Part shown: in pieces, positions 44,447 through 54,079 of the stretch
How the letters are laid out: every line of letters starts with the position of its first letter
Numbering within the stretch: position 1 is the stretch's first letter
Source: DRPN01 sp964599235
Lineage (GTDB): Bacteria > Bacteroidota > Bacteroidia > Bacteroidales > VadinHA17
Reading direction: 5' to 3'
NCBI GenBank assembly: GCA_964599235.1
Contig: CAZRDX010000052.1
Span: 62,001-126,000 of the forward strand
DNA: 64,000 bases
Translations under genes and position numbers: made by a program
Notes under the pieces: generated by a model
The model's database searches: none
What the model was told of the DNA's origin: nothing
The model's input: only the letters and a program-made list of their open reading frames with translations

Positions 44447-45070
44447 ATGATGACCCTTGACGAGGTGTACCGTATGATCGACGAGCAGGCCCGCGGCCTC
44501 ATCTTCGATATGGACGGCACCCTCACCGATTCCAACCCGGCCCATCTGAAAGCCTGGACCCGTGCCTGCAAAGCTTTCGGCATGAAATATCCAAAGGAAA
44601 AATTCTATTACTATGCCGGGCTGTCTTCCCTGCACATCGCCCGGGATCTGATCAGACAAAGCGGGCTGGAAGGCAAAGTGGATCCCGAAGCACTATCGGC
44701 CAGGAAGGAACAGGAATTCTTCAGGGTGGAAGAGATGGTAAAGCCGGTACCCGAGGTTCTGGAGATCGTCCGGCGGTATCAAGGCAGGCTTCCCCTGGCG
44801 GTGGGTACGGGCCGCCGTCGTTCTTCCACGACAGCCACTCTCGAGCACCTCGACCTGCTGAAGTATTTTGATGTGATCATCACCGCCGACGATGTAACAC
44901 GTCATAAACCAGAGCCGGACACTTTCCTGGAGTGTGCCAGGCACATGGGAGTGCCCCCTGACAGATGTGTTGTGTTCGAAGATGCGGAACGGGGACTGGA
45001 GGCAGCCCGACGTGCAGGCATGATCGTGGTGAACGTGACGATGTGGCTGCCTCCCATGGTAACGGAATAA
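44447..45070 (+). CDS. HAD family phosphatase (beta-phosphoglucomutase-like)
   Basis: From ATG 44447 (a GTG 21 bp upstream is possible) the protein is 207 residues. It has HAD motif I IFDMDGTLTDSNPAHLKAW, motif II VGTGRRRSSTT, motif III lysine in RHKPEPDTFL and motif IV VFEDAERGLEAARRAGM, the order of the beta-PGM/phosphoglycolate subfamily. It acts on a small phosphorylated sugar or related compound. It lies 90 bp before the TRAP transporter genes on the same strand, so a link to imported sugar acids is conceivable but not shown. Confidence 0.92.
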   Translation: MMTLDEVYRMIDEQARGLIFDMDGTLTDSNPAHLKAWTRACKAFGMKYPKEKFYYYAGLSSLHIARDLIRQSGLEGKVDPEALSARKEQEFFRVEEMVKPVPEVLEIVRRYQGRLPLAVGTGRRRSSTTATLEHLDLLKYFDVIITADDVTRHKPEPDTFLECARHMGVPPDRCVVFEDAERGLEAARRAGMIVVNVTMWLPPMVTE

Positions 45071-45160
45071 GGATACTCAAACACAAATTTCTACTCAAAC
45101 GTTTGTTTCATTGAAAGGATTGCTATATTTTTAGGCTACTAATTCTTTATTTTCCGTAGT

Positions 45161-46159
45161 ATGTGCACACGATGCGGGGGAAGAACACCCAAGATTGTGA
45201 GGATTATCCTGTTGTTTCTGATGATCCTGTTCATTTCTTGCAGTCATCAGCAGCACAAAGTCCTGAAGCTGGCACACAGTCTTCCTGTGGATCATCCCGT
45301 TCACCAGGCGATGGCTTTCATGGCCAGGCGTGTTGCGGAGCTCTCGGACGGACGGTTGACCATACAGATCTATCCCAGCGGACAACTGGGCTCGGAGCAA
45401 CAGTGCGTTGAGCTGGTACAGATCGGCAGCCTGGCCATGACAAAAGTCTCGGCAGCTGTCATGGAAAGTTTCTCTGATGACTACAAGGTGCTGGGGCTCC
45501 CCTATCTGTTCCGTTCCAAGGAACATGCATTCAAGGTACAGGACGGTGAGATCGGTCGTGACATCTTATTAAGCACCGAGAATGTATGGATCAGGGGTTT
45601 GTGCTTCTACGATGCGGGGAGCCGCAGTTTTTACACCGTGTCCCGGCCCATCCACAAGCCGGAGGATCTGAAGGGGCTGAAGATACGTGTCATGAAGAGC
45701 AAGACCGCCCTGGAGATGGTACGGGCGATGGGAGGGTCACCCACACCGCTCTCGTGGGGCGAGCTCTATACGGCTCTGCAGAGCGGAGTCGTCGACGGGG
45801 CGGAGAACAACCCGCCCAGCTTCTATACCTCCCATCATTACGAGGTGTGCAAATACTATACCCTGGATGAGCATACGGCCGTACCCGATGTACTGATCAT
45901 CAACGAAAAGATCTGGAAAAAACTTTCGCCGCAGGAGCAGCACTGGCTCCAGCAGGCTGCCAGTGAGTCGGTGAAAGTACAACGAAAGCTATGGGCAGCA
46001 AGTGTAAAAGAGTCGCTTGAGGCTGTCCGGAAAGCAGGTGTGGAGATCTACCGTCCCGACAAAAGTCTTTTCCGGGCCAAGGTGGCGCCCGTGTACGAGG
46101 AGTACCGTAAGGACGAAATCATCAATAAATACATCGAAAGGATACAGAACCTCAAATAA
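45161..46159 (+). CDS. dctP: TRAP transporter solute-binding protein DctP (lipoprotein)
   Basis: The 332-residue protein has a lipobox-like signal (RIILLFLMILFISC, Cys27), so it is probably tethered rather than free periplasmic. The body fits DctP: HSLPVDHPVHQAM, GSLAMTKVS, and the ligand-binding DLKGLKIRVM whose Arg salt-bridges a carboxylate, then VVDGAENNPPSFY. Substrates of such proteins are organic or sugar acids; the exact one is not evident. It is followed 11 bp later by the Q subunit, and 6 bp after that by M. Confidence 0.93.
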   Translation: MCTRCGGRTPKIVRIILLFLMILFISCSHQQHKVLKLAHSLPVDHPVHQAMAFMARRVAELSDGRLTIQIYPSGQLGSEQQCVELVQIGSLAMTKVSAAVMESFSDDYKVLGLPYLFRSKEHAFKVQDGEIGRDILLSTENVWIRGLCFYDAGSRSFYTVSRPIHKPEDLKGLKIRVMKSKTALEMVRAMGGSPTPLSWGELYTALQSGVVDGAENNPPSFYTSHHYEVCKYYTLDEHTAVPDVLIINEKIWKKLSPQEQHWLQQAASESVKVQRKLWAASVKESLEAVRKAGVEIYRPDKSLFRAKVAPVYEEYRKDEIINKYIERIQNLK

Positions 46160-46170
46160 ACAGAGCTGTC

Positions 46171-46641
46171 ATGACATGGCGTGAAAGAACGGACAAAACA
46201 CTGGAAGCATTCCTGGTGGTGCTGATGAGCCTGCTGGTGCTCGACGTGTTGTGGCAGGTGATCAGCAGATACATCCTGGTGAACCCCAGTTCGTTCACCA
46301 CGGAGCTGGCCGGTTACCTGATGATCTGGGTGGGTATCCTGGGGGCAGCCTATGTGGCGGGCAGGAACGAGCACCTGGCCATCGACCTGCTGCTGCAGCG
46401 CTCTTCCCCGGTCCGACGGCGACGTCTGCAGGTGACGATCAATCTCCTGATCATCCTGTTCAGCATTTTTGTGATGACCGTAGGAGGCAGCTGGCTGGTG
46501 TATACCCGTTTTCTGCTCGATGTTCGTTCGGCCGACCTGCAGTTGCCGCTGGGCTATGTCTACCTGGTCGTACCCGTGAGCGGTCTGCTGATCACTTATT
46601 ACGGTATTGACAACATACGGATCCTGCTCCGTCAAAAATAA
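46171..46641 (+). CDS. dctQ: TRAP transporter small permease DctQ
   Basis: The 156-residue protein has four hydrophobic helices and the DctQ pattern (LLVLDVLWQVISRY, FTTELAGYLMIWVGILGAAY). It associates with the M subunit in the inner membrane. It lies between dctP and dctM with short gaps, in one operon. Confidence 0.93.
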   Translation: MTWRERTDKTLEAFLVVLMSLLVLDVLWQVISRYILVNPSSFTTELAGYLMIWVGILGAAYVAGRNEHLAIDLLLQRSSPVRRRRLQVTINLLIILFSIFVMTVGGSWLVYTRFLLDVRSADLQLPLGYVYLVVPVSGLLITYYGIDNIRILLRQK

Positions 46642-46647
46642 CGCATC

Positions 46648-48120
46648 ATGGATATCTGGGGAATCGCTGTCCTGATTGTCAGTTTCATCGTCCTGTTGTC
46701 GCTGGGCGTTCCCATCGCTTTCAGCATTGGCATATCCGGCATCCTGACGATGATGGTGACGATCGCACCTTTACCGGCTTTCACCACTTTTGCGCATCGT
46801 ATGGCCACGGGGCTGGACAGCTTTGCACTTTTGGCAATTCCTTTTTTCATCCTGGCCGGCAACATCATGAACAGCGGAGGCATAGCGATGCGTCTGATCA
46901 ATCTGGCGCGTGCCCTGGTGGGGAACATCCCCGGGGGGCTGGCTTTCGTCAACATCTTCGCCAACATGCTGTTCGGGGCCATCTCCGGTTCGGCGGCCGC
47001 CTCGGCCTCGGCCATCGGCAGCATCATGGAGCCGGAGATGCGGAAAGAGGGCTACGACCGTCATTTCAGTGCGGCCGTCAACATCACCTCGGCCACCACC
47101 GGTCTTTCCATCCCACCGAGCAACGTGCTGATCGTCTATTCGCTGGCCAGCGGCGGAGCGTCGATAGCCGCCCTCTTCATTGCCGGCTACCTGCCGGGTA
47201 TTCTCACCGGAGTGGCCCTGATGCTCACGGCCATGTCGATGCTGATCTACAAGAACAAAGGTGTGCGGGGTGTGATGACCACCCTGCTGAAGATCTTCGC
47301 AGTCTTTCTGGTCATCGCCGGGGTGGTGATGCTGCTGGCCCGTCTGGCTGAGCAGGGCTCGCAGCGTCTGCTGCATCTGTCATGGTGGCTTCTGGGCGGG
47401 CTGCTGGCCGGATGGGTCCTTTACCGCACGGTGAAACACCGTGAGCGTGCCGTCGCGGGGATCAAAGCCTTCTTCGACGCCCTGCCCAGCCTGTTGCTGC
47501 TGGTGATCGTCGTGGGAGGCATCATCGCCGGCTACTTCACTGCCACCGAGGCGTCGGCCGTGGCGGTCCTCTATGCCCTGGTGCTCGCCCTGATCTACCG
47601 TGAGATGAGGCTGCGCGACCTGCCCGGCGTCATCCTCCGATCGGTAAAGACCACCGCCATCGTCCTCCTGCTGGTAGGTACCTCCATCGGCCTCTCCTGG
47701 ATCATGGCTTACGAGAACATCCCCCAGAACGTGAGCGACGGACTGCTGAGCATCAGCGACAGTCCTTTTGTGATCCTGCTGATCATCAACCTGATCCTGC
47801 TGTTCGTGGGGGTCTTCATGGACATGACCCCGGCAGTGCTCATCTTTACGCCCATCTTCCTGCCGGTGGTGCAGGACCAGCTGGGGCTCGACCCCATTCA
47901 TTTCGGCATCATCATGGTGCTGAACCTGAGCGTGGGGCTGTGCACCCCTCCCGTGGGATCGGTGCTGTTCATCGGATGCAGTGTGGCCGGGGTGAAGATC
48001 GAGAAAGTGATCCGCCCTCTGTTGCCCATGTTCGCAGCCATGGTCGTGGTCCTGCTGCTGGTCACCTACATCCCCGACATCAGCCTGTGGCTGCCCCGGC
48101 TGTTCGGACTGGTGAAATAG
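46648..48120 (+). CDS. dctM: TRAP transporter large permease DctM, with an extra two-helix insert
   Basis: The 490-residue permease carries family motifs (LLAIPFFILAGNIMNSGGIA, NMLFGAISGSAAASASAIG, LSVGLCTPPVGSVLFIG). It uses the Na+ or H+ gradient to import the DctP-bound ligand. It is about 60 residues longer than the usual ~425-430: residues about 206-268 insert two hydrophobic helices (LLKIFAVFLVIAGVVMLL, WWLLGGLLAGWVLY) between the normal halves. The reading frame is intact, so this is a real insert and not a frameshift. Confidence 0.93.
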   Translation: MDIWGIAVLIVSFIVLLSLGVPIAFSIGISGILTMMVTIAPLPAFTTFAHRMATGLDSFALLAIPFFILAGNIMNSGGIAMRLINLARALVGNIPGGLAFVNIFANMLFGAISGSAAASASAIGSIMEPEMRKEGYDRHFSAAVNITSATTGLSIPPSNVLIVYSLASGGASIAALFIAGYLPGILTGVALMLTAMSMLIYKNKGVRGVMTTLLKIFAVFLVIAGVVMLLARLAEQGSQRLLHLSWWLLGGLLAGWVLYRTVKHRERAVAGIKAFFDALPSLLLLVIVVGGIIAGYFTATEASAVAVLYALVLALIYREMRLRDLPGVILRSVKTTAIVLLLVGTSIGLSWIMAYENIPQNVSDGLLSISDSPFVILLIINLILLFVGVFMDMTPAVLIFTPIFLPVVQDQLGLDPIHFGIIMVLNLSVGLCTPPVGSVLFIGCSVAGVKIEKVIRPLLPMFAAMVVVLLLVTYIPDISLWLPRLFGLVK

Positions 48121-48147
48121 CATCTTTTTTTCTTCACCTCCGTCCTA

Positions 48148-49647
48148 TCACGGGTACCTTGGTATGTTCCCGGGATGGTTGTTGACATCGACGGAGGGCA
48201 GCCTTGTAGCAAAAGCCTCCAGCATCGCCTGTCGCACGTAGGTGACGAGCCAGGCGTTGCCTCTTTTGTTCAGGTGGATACCGTCAAGGGAGAAGATGCT
48301 GTAAAGCCCCAGTCTTGCCGTCAGGGGCACACCGTCCCATTCATAATGAGCGTCACTGGCCGGTTTACCCCAGCCGTTGAGTTTGCCGGTCATGGCTATG
48401 GCATGCAGGGGTGTGGCGATATCAACCAGGACCAACCTGCCGGGATGCTGCTCAGCCTGGCGGCGCAGCACCTCATTGAAAGCTTCGGTACGCCGGGCAA
48501 GGGCTGCTACCTGTGACCGGCGGAGATAATACCGCTCCGGCAGGGGAATGAGCGATCCCATACCGTATTTCAGCATCTCCGTGGGGAAGCTAAGCAACAC
48601 CAGCTCATCTTCTTCCAGCTGCCGGTATTTCTCCAGAGGTCTCCCGTCAGGATAATAAGCATCCGGCAGAGTGGTGTCGACCACCACCACCCGCTGAGGA
48701 TATAGCGTATAACCATTGTCGTTGAAGTCGATATAAGGACGCTTGGGATTGTTCGGGTCGCTGTTGTTGGCCGCCACAGCATCGTTGAAATCACGGTACA
48801 TCGTCTTGGCCAGGGCCACCATCTTGCTCTCCAGCTTGATGAAATCGTAGGAATAGAAATAGAAATAGGGCAGATCATCGAAACGGGGCAGATTGATGAT
48901 CACACCTTTGGCCCGGGGGTCCTCAAGGAGGGTTTCCACCAGACGGGTCACCTTCTCCTCGAAAAGGGGCACGGGGGTCAGGTCGGTCGGACCCACCTTC
49001 CCTGTCGGGAGGGTATCCCCCTCACCGCCGGAAGCAGCATAGCCCAGGATATCGCTCATGCCGAGCCACAGCAGGAAGGTAGTGGGATGCAGCGACCGGA
49101 CACGGGCGATCAGCGTCTCCTGGTCATGACCCAAGGCCATCCGGGTATAGTAGGGATTGGCCATGAGTGCAACAGGATCGTCCAGCTGCCAGCTTGTGAG
49201 AAAAGGCACGGCCAGATCACGGACAGCAGCAGGATCGCCCTCGTAAGGAGGGATCGACTCTCCCGCGGTGGGCACGATCACAGGTGTCTCCGTCTCCCGG
49301 TCGGGATAGACCAGCTCGTACCGTCCTTTCAGGCCATGGCTGTTGTCCTCATACACGTTGAGGCCGTTCACCGAGGGGATGACCGCCTGCTCTAGCATTC
49401 CCATACCCGCCTGCTGCAGGAGGGAGGCAAGAATGACACCCGGACTGTGCTGCTGGCCGGCAAGATAATACGCCCCATCCATGAAGCCTGCCGGATGATC
49501 GTCACCCACCACAACAAACGAGGAGAGGTCCAGCTCACCGGCAGTGTATTCCTCTTTCCCCTCCGGAAAATCATAGGAACAGCCCCCTGCTGTCAGCAGA
49601 AACACCAGCAGCAAGGACCGAGGAACATATGTCATGATCTTTCTCAT
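48148..49647 (-). CDS. SGNH-fold lipoprotein lacking the catalytic serine
   Basis: The 499-residue protein has a lipobox (LLTAGGC, Cys23). Block I reads VVVGDDHPAGFMDGAYY where active SGNH/GDSL members have GDSL or GNSL; the Ser is Asp50. Block III-like LLWLGMSDILG and block V SLDGIHLNKRG (Asp455, His458) remain. So fold and Asp-His are kept while the nucleophile is missing. Its start overlaps the stop of the TonB-dependent receptor (TGATG), so it is made together with the receptor and may act as its surface partner. An alternative start at MTYVPRS makes little difference. Confidence 0.82.
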   Translation of the reverse strand: MRKIMTYVPRSLLLVFLLTAGGCSYDFPEGKEEYTAGELDLSSFVVVGDDHPAGFMDGAYYLAGQQHSPGVILASLLQQAGMGMLEQAVIPSVNGLNVYEDNSHGLKGRYELVYPDRETETPVIVPTAGESIPPYEGDPAAVRDLAVPFLTSWQLDDPVALMANPYYTRMALGHDQETLIARVRSLHPTTFLLWLGMSDILGYAASGGEGDTLPTGKVGPTDLTPVPLFEEKVTRLVETLLEDPRAKGVIINLPRFDDLPYFYFYSYDFIKLESKMVALAKTMYRDFNDAVAANNSDPNNPKRPYIDFNDNGYTLYPQRVVVVDTTLPDAYYPDGRPLEKYRQLEEDELVLLSFPTEMLKYGMGSLIPLPERYYLRRSQVAALARRTEAFNEVLRRQAEQHPGRLVLVDIATPLHAIAMTGKLNGWGKPASDAHYEWDGVPLTARLGLYSIFSLDGIHLNKRGNAWLVTYVRQAMLEAFATRLPSVDVNNHPGNIPRYP

Positions 49648-52487
49648 CAGAACATCCCTCCCAGCAGATCATCGATCCGGTAAGATATGTAATAAAAGAT
49701 CCCCACCTGGGTACCTCCGAAGGTATTGGTATATCGTACATTGAAAAAGTTGTTGACGCCGGCTTTCAGCAGGGAACGGGGTTTCCTGAAATGGTAGGAC
49801 ACCTGGAAATCCCACGTATTATAGGGATCCACCCATCCGTCGCCGAAAGGACTTTGCCAGTAGAAACGACTCTGGTAACGCCAGTTGACCTTGAAGCCCA
49901 CGTTGCGGAATCCGGGATTGTTCTCCATCCGGTCGAGCTTGCGGTTGGCCAGGGAGACGTTCATCTTGAACGGCGGCGTGTTGAAACCGGGGACCACCGG
50001 GTCGGTGATGCGGCTGTTGAGATCCGACCAGGTGAGATTGCCTGAGACGATGGACCCCAGCGGTGTCAGCCACTTCCAGCCCAACGAGAACCCCTGGATA
50101 GAGACCTTCTCATGCGAGTTCGTATAGATGTAATACAGCTCGCGCATGGAAGTGTTGTTCACTTGTGTGGAGGCCATATAAAGATCGGTCCGTGGCGAGG
50201 TGCGGGTTTTCACCATCCGGATAAGACCGATGAAATCCCTGTATACGCTGTAATAGTACACTGCATCGAAGAAAATGAGATGAGAGATATCCGCCTTGTA
50301 CCCTACCTCGAAGCTGTTGACCGATTCGGGGCGAAGGGTACCCAGCTGGCCGCGGTCGACGATGCCTGCCTTCAGGATATCGAGGTTAGCCATGCGCGCT
50401 TGTTCCTGACCGTAAGGTGGATCGGCCTCGCGGAAACAGTAGTGCACCGAATCATTGAACTGCAGGACGTTCTGCAGATAGATGGCGTTGCCGGGAATAT
50501 CGTAATGCCCATAGATCCCGGGCAATCCTCCGAGGAGGCGGGCCGTGGCGAGATCCTGGTTGATGTACTGTTCCTTGGCTCCGGGGTTACGATAACCACG
50601 AAGGTAGGATGCCCGGAAGAAATGGCGGTCGTTCAGCGTATAAAGAACAGAGATACGGGGAGAAAAGTGGCCGGTGAAATGTTCCGACCGGTCGTAACGC
50701 AAGGCGGCATTGACCTTGAGTTTCTTCTCCATCAGTTCCTTGGTGGCGGAAAGGTAACCTCCGTACTCGTAATATGAGATCGCATTCCCGGCGGTATCGG
50801 GAAAAATGGTACCCCGTGAGTCGAGAGCGTAATAGCGGTAGTTCCCTCCCGCTTCCAGGTCGACCCAGGGGAAGAGACTCCCCAGATGATAGGCGGCATC
50901 GACGTGATAGAAAGCCGAGTTATTGATCATGCCGGCACCCTGACTGAAGTTCTTGATGGCGATGAGGCTGTCCTTCATTCTTTCGAAGCGCTCTTCACCC
51001 GGCCGCGGCATATCACGGTCGGCAAAGGCACGAGCCACCTTATGGTCCTGGGGTCTGATGCCATAATAGATGAGACGACCCAGATAAGCGTTCTCATAGT
51101 CGCGGAACCATGCATCATCACTTTTCCAGGTACGCAGGAGATGATAAGCCAGGAAGCGGGCGTCGTAAGTCTCCCCAGTCTGCTGGCGGACGGTATAGCC
51201 CCTCAGGAGCAGATGTTCGCCACTGAGCTCCGCCTTACCCTGCCAGATCCCAAAGTCGGTAAGTGAGATACGGTTGTCGCCCGTATAAGCCGTGGTAGTG
51301 AGGGAATACTTACCCATCAGGGTGGCTGTGAGGGAAGGTGTGACCTTATAGTACAGCCCTCCTTCCATTTTGATGTTTTTCACATCGTTGTTGATCAGAT
51401 AACGGTCACGGTAACCGCTGCGGGCCACGATGATCTCTTCTCCCCCTTCACCTACGGGAAGCATTTTGATGATCTCATCACCGTACTTGTTCAAAGCATC
51501 GTGTCCCGGATCGTATTCCCAGTGTACGCTCCCCGGCCGGATATTGGTGGTGTCGTCGGCATACCAGTCCTTGCCTTTCATGAAAGCTCCCGTGACCTTG
51601 ACGGCAAAGCGGTCGGAAAAAGGATGAGCAGCCCGGAAGCCCATGTCGATGACCGGCTTGGCCGAGAACTGAAAAGGATAATCGCTGCCCGCCTTGATAT
51701 CGCTCACGCCGGGTTTGACATAGATGCCGAGACCGGGATACTGAAAAGGGTCCTTGCTTTTCATGACCAGTATGCCGTTGAGGGCGTTGCCGCCGTAACG
51801 GGTGTTCGAAGGACCGGGAAGGAACTCCATCTCATCCACATCCAGTTCATTGAGACCGGCCACGTTGCCGATGGCAAAGTTCATCCCGGGAGCCTGATTA
51901 TCCATCCCATCGACGATCTGGACGAAACGCATGTTCTCGGTAGAGTTGAAACCGCGGGCATTGACCGTCATGAACTGCATGCTCTGAGTGACCACATCAA
52001 CCCCTTTGAGGGTGGCGAGCGATTCGTAGAAGTTGGCCGAAGGAGTTTCCTTGACGCTCAGCGCATCCACCACCTCCATGGAGACCGCTTCACGTACCGT
52101 TTTCTGCTCCACCTCCACCACCGGAGCGGTGACCACCACCTCCCGTGTCTGGTAGGTCTTGCTGGCCAGACGGATACGTATGCCGGAAGTGGGAGTCTCT
52201 TTCACCACATAATCCTGTGACTTGTAGCCGATCATGGAGAAAACCAGCGTATCAGGCAAGGTGCCGCTGTAGACGAGATGAAAATAACCCCGTACGTCGG
52301 TCCCCACCCCTGCCCGGCCTCCTTTTACCGAGACATTGACACCCGGTAAAGGTTTCTGGGTTTCGATATCCAGCACCCTTCCGGAGACCTCGATCTTTTC
52401 CTGGGCATCTGTATACTGAACAGAAAAAAACAAAACCAACAGGAAGATCAACGCACGACAAACCCGGTATTCCGAGATATTTCCCAT
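49647..52487 (-). CDS. TonB-dependent receptor with carboxypeptidase-like plug domain
   Basis: From ATG 52487 the product is 946 residues; a TTG 36 bp upstream was rejected. A signal peptide (ALIFLLVLFFSVQYTDAQ) precedes a CarboxypepD_reg-like domain (SGRVLDIETQKPLPGVNVSV), the plug (DALSVKETPSANFYESLATL, NARGFNSTENMRF) and a 22-strand barrel. The final Phe follows a GGMF end. There is no SusD gene, but a lipoprotein follows on the same mRNA. Long extracellular loops suggest a sizeable ligand; the ligand is unknown. Confidence 0.92.
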   Translation of the reverse strand: MGNISEYRVCRALIFLLVLFFSVQYTDAQEKIEVSGRVLDIETQKPLPGVNVSVKGGRAGVGTDVRGYFHLVYSGTLPDTLVFSMIGYKSQDYVVKETPTSGIRIRLASKTYQTREVVVTAPVVEVEQKTVREAVSMEVVDALSVKETPSANFYESLATLKGVDVVTQSMQFMTVNARGFNSTENMRFVQIVDGMDNQAPGMNFAIGNVAGLNELDVDEMEFLPGPSNTRYGGNALNGILVMKSKDPFQYPGLGIYVKPGVSDIKAGSDYPFQFSAKPVIDMGFRAAHPFSDRFAVKVTGAFMKGKDWYADDTTNIRPGSVHWEYDPGHDALNKYGDEIIKMLPVGEGGEEIIVARSGYRDRYLINNDVKNIKMEGGLYYKVTPSLTATLMGKYSLTTTAYTGDNRISLTDFGIWQGKAELSGEHLLLRGYTVRQQTGETYDARFLAYHLLRTWKSDDAWFRDYENAYLGRLIYYGIRPQDHKVARAFADRDMPRPGEERFERMKDSLIAIKNFSQGAGMINNSAFYHVDAAYHLGSLFPWVDLEAGGNYRYYALDSRGTIFPDTAGNAISYYEYGGYLSATKELMEKKLKVNAALRYDRSEHFTGHFSPRISVLYTLNDRHFFRASYLRGYRNPGAKEQYINQDLATARLLGGLPGIYGHYDIPGNAIYLQNVLQFNDSVHYCFREADPPYGQEQARMANLDILKAGIVDRGQLGTLRPESVNSFEVGYKADISHLIFFDAVYYYSVYRDFIGLIRMVKTRTSPRTDLYMASTQVNNTSMRELYYIYTNSHEKVSIQGFSLGWKWLTPLGSIVSGNLTWSDLNSRITDPVVPGFNTPPFKMNVSLANRKLDRMENNPGFRNVGFKVNWRYQSRFYWQSPFGDGWVDPYNTWDFQVSYHFRKPRSLLKAGVNNFFNVRYTNTFGGTQVGIFYYISYRIDDLLGGMF

Positions 52488-52604
52488 TCTTGGATGGTCA
52501 TCAAAGCCTGTAAAATTATACAATAATGCTTAGCAGCACCCTACTTTTTCCTGAATAATCATTACATTTCTTTTTGATGTAATACGTCAAAAGATGGAGA
52601 ATCC

Positions 52605-53285
52605 ATGAACGATCCAGCAAAAAAAAGTGCGCAACCCATTTTGAAGGTCACGTCTGACCGTTCACATACGCTGTGGCATCCTCTTTACGGGGAGAACTAT
52701 CATTCTCTTCACGGGGCCATTCAGGAGTCGCTGCATGTTTTCATCGGAGAAGGATACCGGCACACCGATGCGGAACCTTTGCATATTCTTGAGGCAGGGT
52801 TCGGAACGGGGCTGAACGCCCTGCTCACCTTGCGGGAAGTCTTGCAATCCGGTCGCCACGTACATTACACGGCCGTAGAGCTGCACCCTCTTCCCCCGGA
52901 GCTGGTCCGACAGCTCAATTATCCTGCATTGCTGGAGATGGACGAAAGGTTTTTCCTCTCACTTCACGAAGCACCGTGGGGGAGCAACAAGATGATCACG
53001 CCGGGATTCACTCTTTTGAAGCTTGAATCCGACCTGCTTGCCAGCTCTTTTCCCGGCATGTACGATCTGGTCTATTTCGATGCCTTCAGTGCGGCCGTTC
53101 AGCCGGAACTATGGACTGAGGAGGTTTTCGGACGCATTGGCAGACATATGCACAAGGGAGGGGTGCTCGTGACCTATGCCTCCAGGGGAAATGTCCGGAG
53201 AGCTTTGCAGCGGTGCGGCTTCACTGTGGAAAAAGTCCCCGGTCCGCCCGGGAAAAGGGAGATGCTCCGCGCTGTGAAAAAGTGA
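52605..53285 (+). CDS. mnmD: tRNA (5-methylaminomethyl-2-thiouridine)(34)-methyltransferase MnmD
   Basis: The 226-residue SAM enzyme has the MnmC N-domain type: SAM loop ILEAGFGTGLNALLTL (61-76) and catalytic YFDAFSAAVQPELWTEEVF, then GGVLVTYASRGNVRRALQRCGF and a C-terminal GPPGKREML. It methylates the wobble uridine side chain. It lacks the FAD-dependent oxidase half of MnmC and is the stand-alone MnmD form common in Bacteroidota. A GATGGAGA ribosome-binding stretch precedes the ATG. Confidence 0.92.
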   Translation: MNDPAKKSAQPILKVTSDRSHTLWHPLYGENYHSLHGAIQESLHVFIGEGYRHTDAEPLHILEAGFGTGLNALLTLREVLQSGRHVHYTAVELHPLPPELVRQLNYPALLEMDERFFLSLHEAPWGSNKMITPGFTLLKLESDLLASSFPGMYDLVYFDAFSAAVQPELWTEEVFGRIGRHMHKGGVLVTYASRGNVRRALQRCGFTVEKVPGPPGKREMLRAVKK

Positions 53286-53320
53286 TCCGTCCATAAGAAC
53301 CACTTTGCCGGGAAATATTG

Positions 53321-53328
53321 TAATTTTG
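53321..53328 (+). promoter_or_regulatory. Predicted -7 box for the FKBP gene
   Basis: TAATTTTG matches TAnnTTTG 26 bp before the ATG at 53354. TTTG at 53304-53307 is present but only 13 bp away. Confidence 0.4.
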
Positions 53329-53353
53329 AATCCCTCAGAAAATCCGTCAAGCC

Positions 53354-54067
53354 ATGAAAAAGATCTTGCACACAATCCTGTTCATCCCACTGGTGACGGT
53401 GCTGGCGGGATGCCGGCACGGACAGCAACAGCAGAAGAGAAGCGACCTCACCACCAGAATGGACACGATCAGTTATTGTGTGGGAGTCGTATTCGCTTCG
53501 AACCTGAAACGTGACGGTTTCGACACCATCGATACACGGATGCTGGCAAAGGGGATCTCCGACTATGTGGATAAAAAAGCTCCTCTCATCGACAAGCACC
53601 GGGCCAAGGAGATCCTGCTGGAAGAACATGCCCGTAAGATCATGAAGCATCAGTTGGAAAAATACCATGACAACAAAGTGGCCGGAGAGAAATTCCTTGA
53701 GGAGAACAGCAAACGGGAGGGAGTGGTAACCTTGCCTTCAGGACTTCAATACAAGATCCTGAAAGAAGGAAAAGGTCCGAAACCAGGACCCCACGACGTG
53801 GTACTGGTGCATTACAAAGGCAGTCTCATCGACGGGACGGTGTTCGAGGAGCATATGACCGGCAACCCCATCCCCTTTTTCGTCAACAGGGTGATCAAAG
53901 GATGGAACGAAGTGCTGCAACTCATGCCTGAAGGAAGCCACTGGATGGTATATATACCCTATTACCTGGGTTACGGAACGGAAGTAAACCCGAACAGTTC
54001 CATTCCGCCCTTCTCTACGCTCATCTATGAGATCGAACTGATAAAAGTAAAAAAGGAAAACATTTAA
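53354..54067 (+). CDS. FKBP-type peptidyl-prolyl cis-trans isomerase lipoprotein
   Basis: The 237-residue protein has a lipobox (LVTVLAGC), a helical FKBP_N dimer domain (about 30-120) and a C-terminal FKBP fold (VVLVHYKGSLIDGTVFEEH, VIKGWNEVLQLMPEGSHW, YYLGYGTEV, IYEIELIKV). It resembles Mip/FkpA folding catalysts of the periplasm. Several active-site aromatics are changed (for example YYLGYG in place of the AYG loop), so activity is likely but altered. It precedes the DUF3127 gene by 12 bp. Confidence 0.9.
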   Translation: MKKILHTILFIPLVTVLAGCRHGQQQQKRSDLTTRMDTISYCVGVVFASNLKRDGFDTIDTRMLAKGISDYVDKKAPLIDKHRAKEILLEEHARKIMKHQLEKYHDNKVAGEKFLEENSKREGVVTLPSGLQYKILKEGKGPKPGPHDVVLVHYKGSLIDGTVFEEHMTGNPIPFFVNRVIKGWNEVLQLMPEGSHWMVYIPYYLGYGTEVNPNSSIPPFSTLIYEIELIKVKKENI

Positions 54068-54079
54068 ACCGCTCTTATC

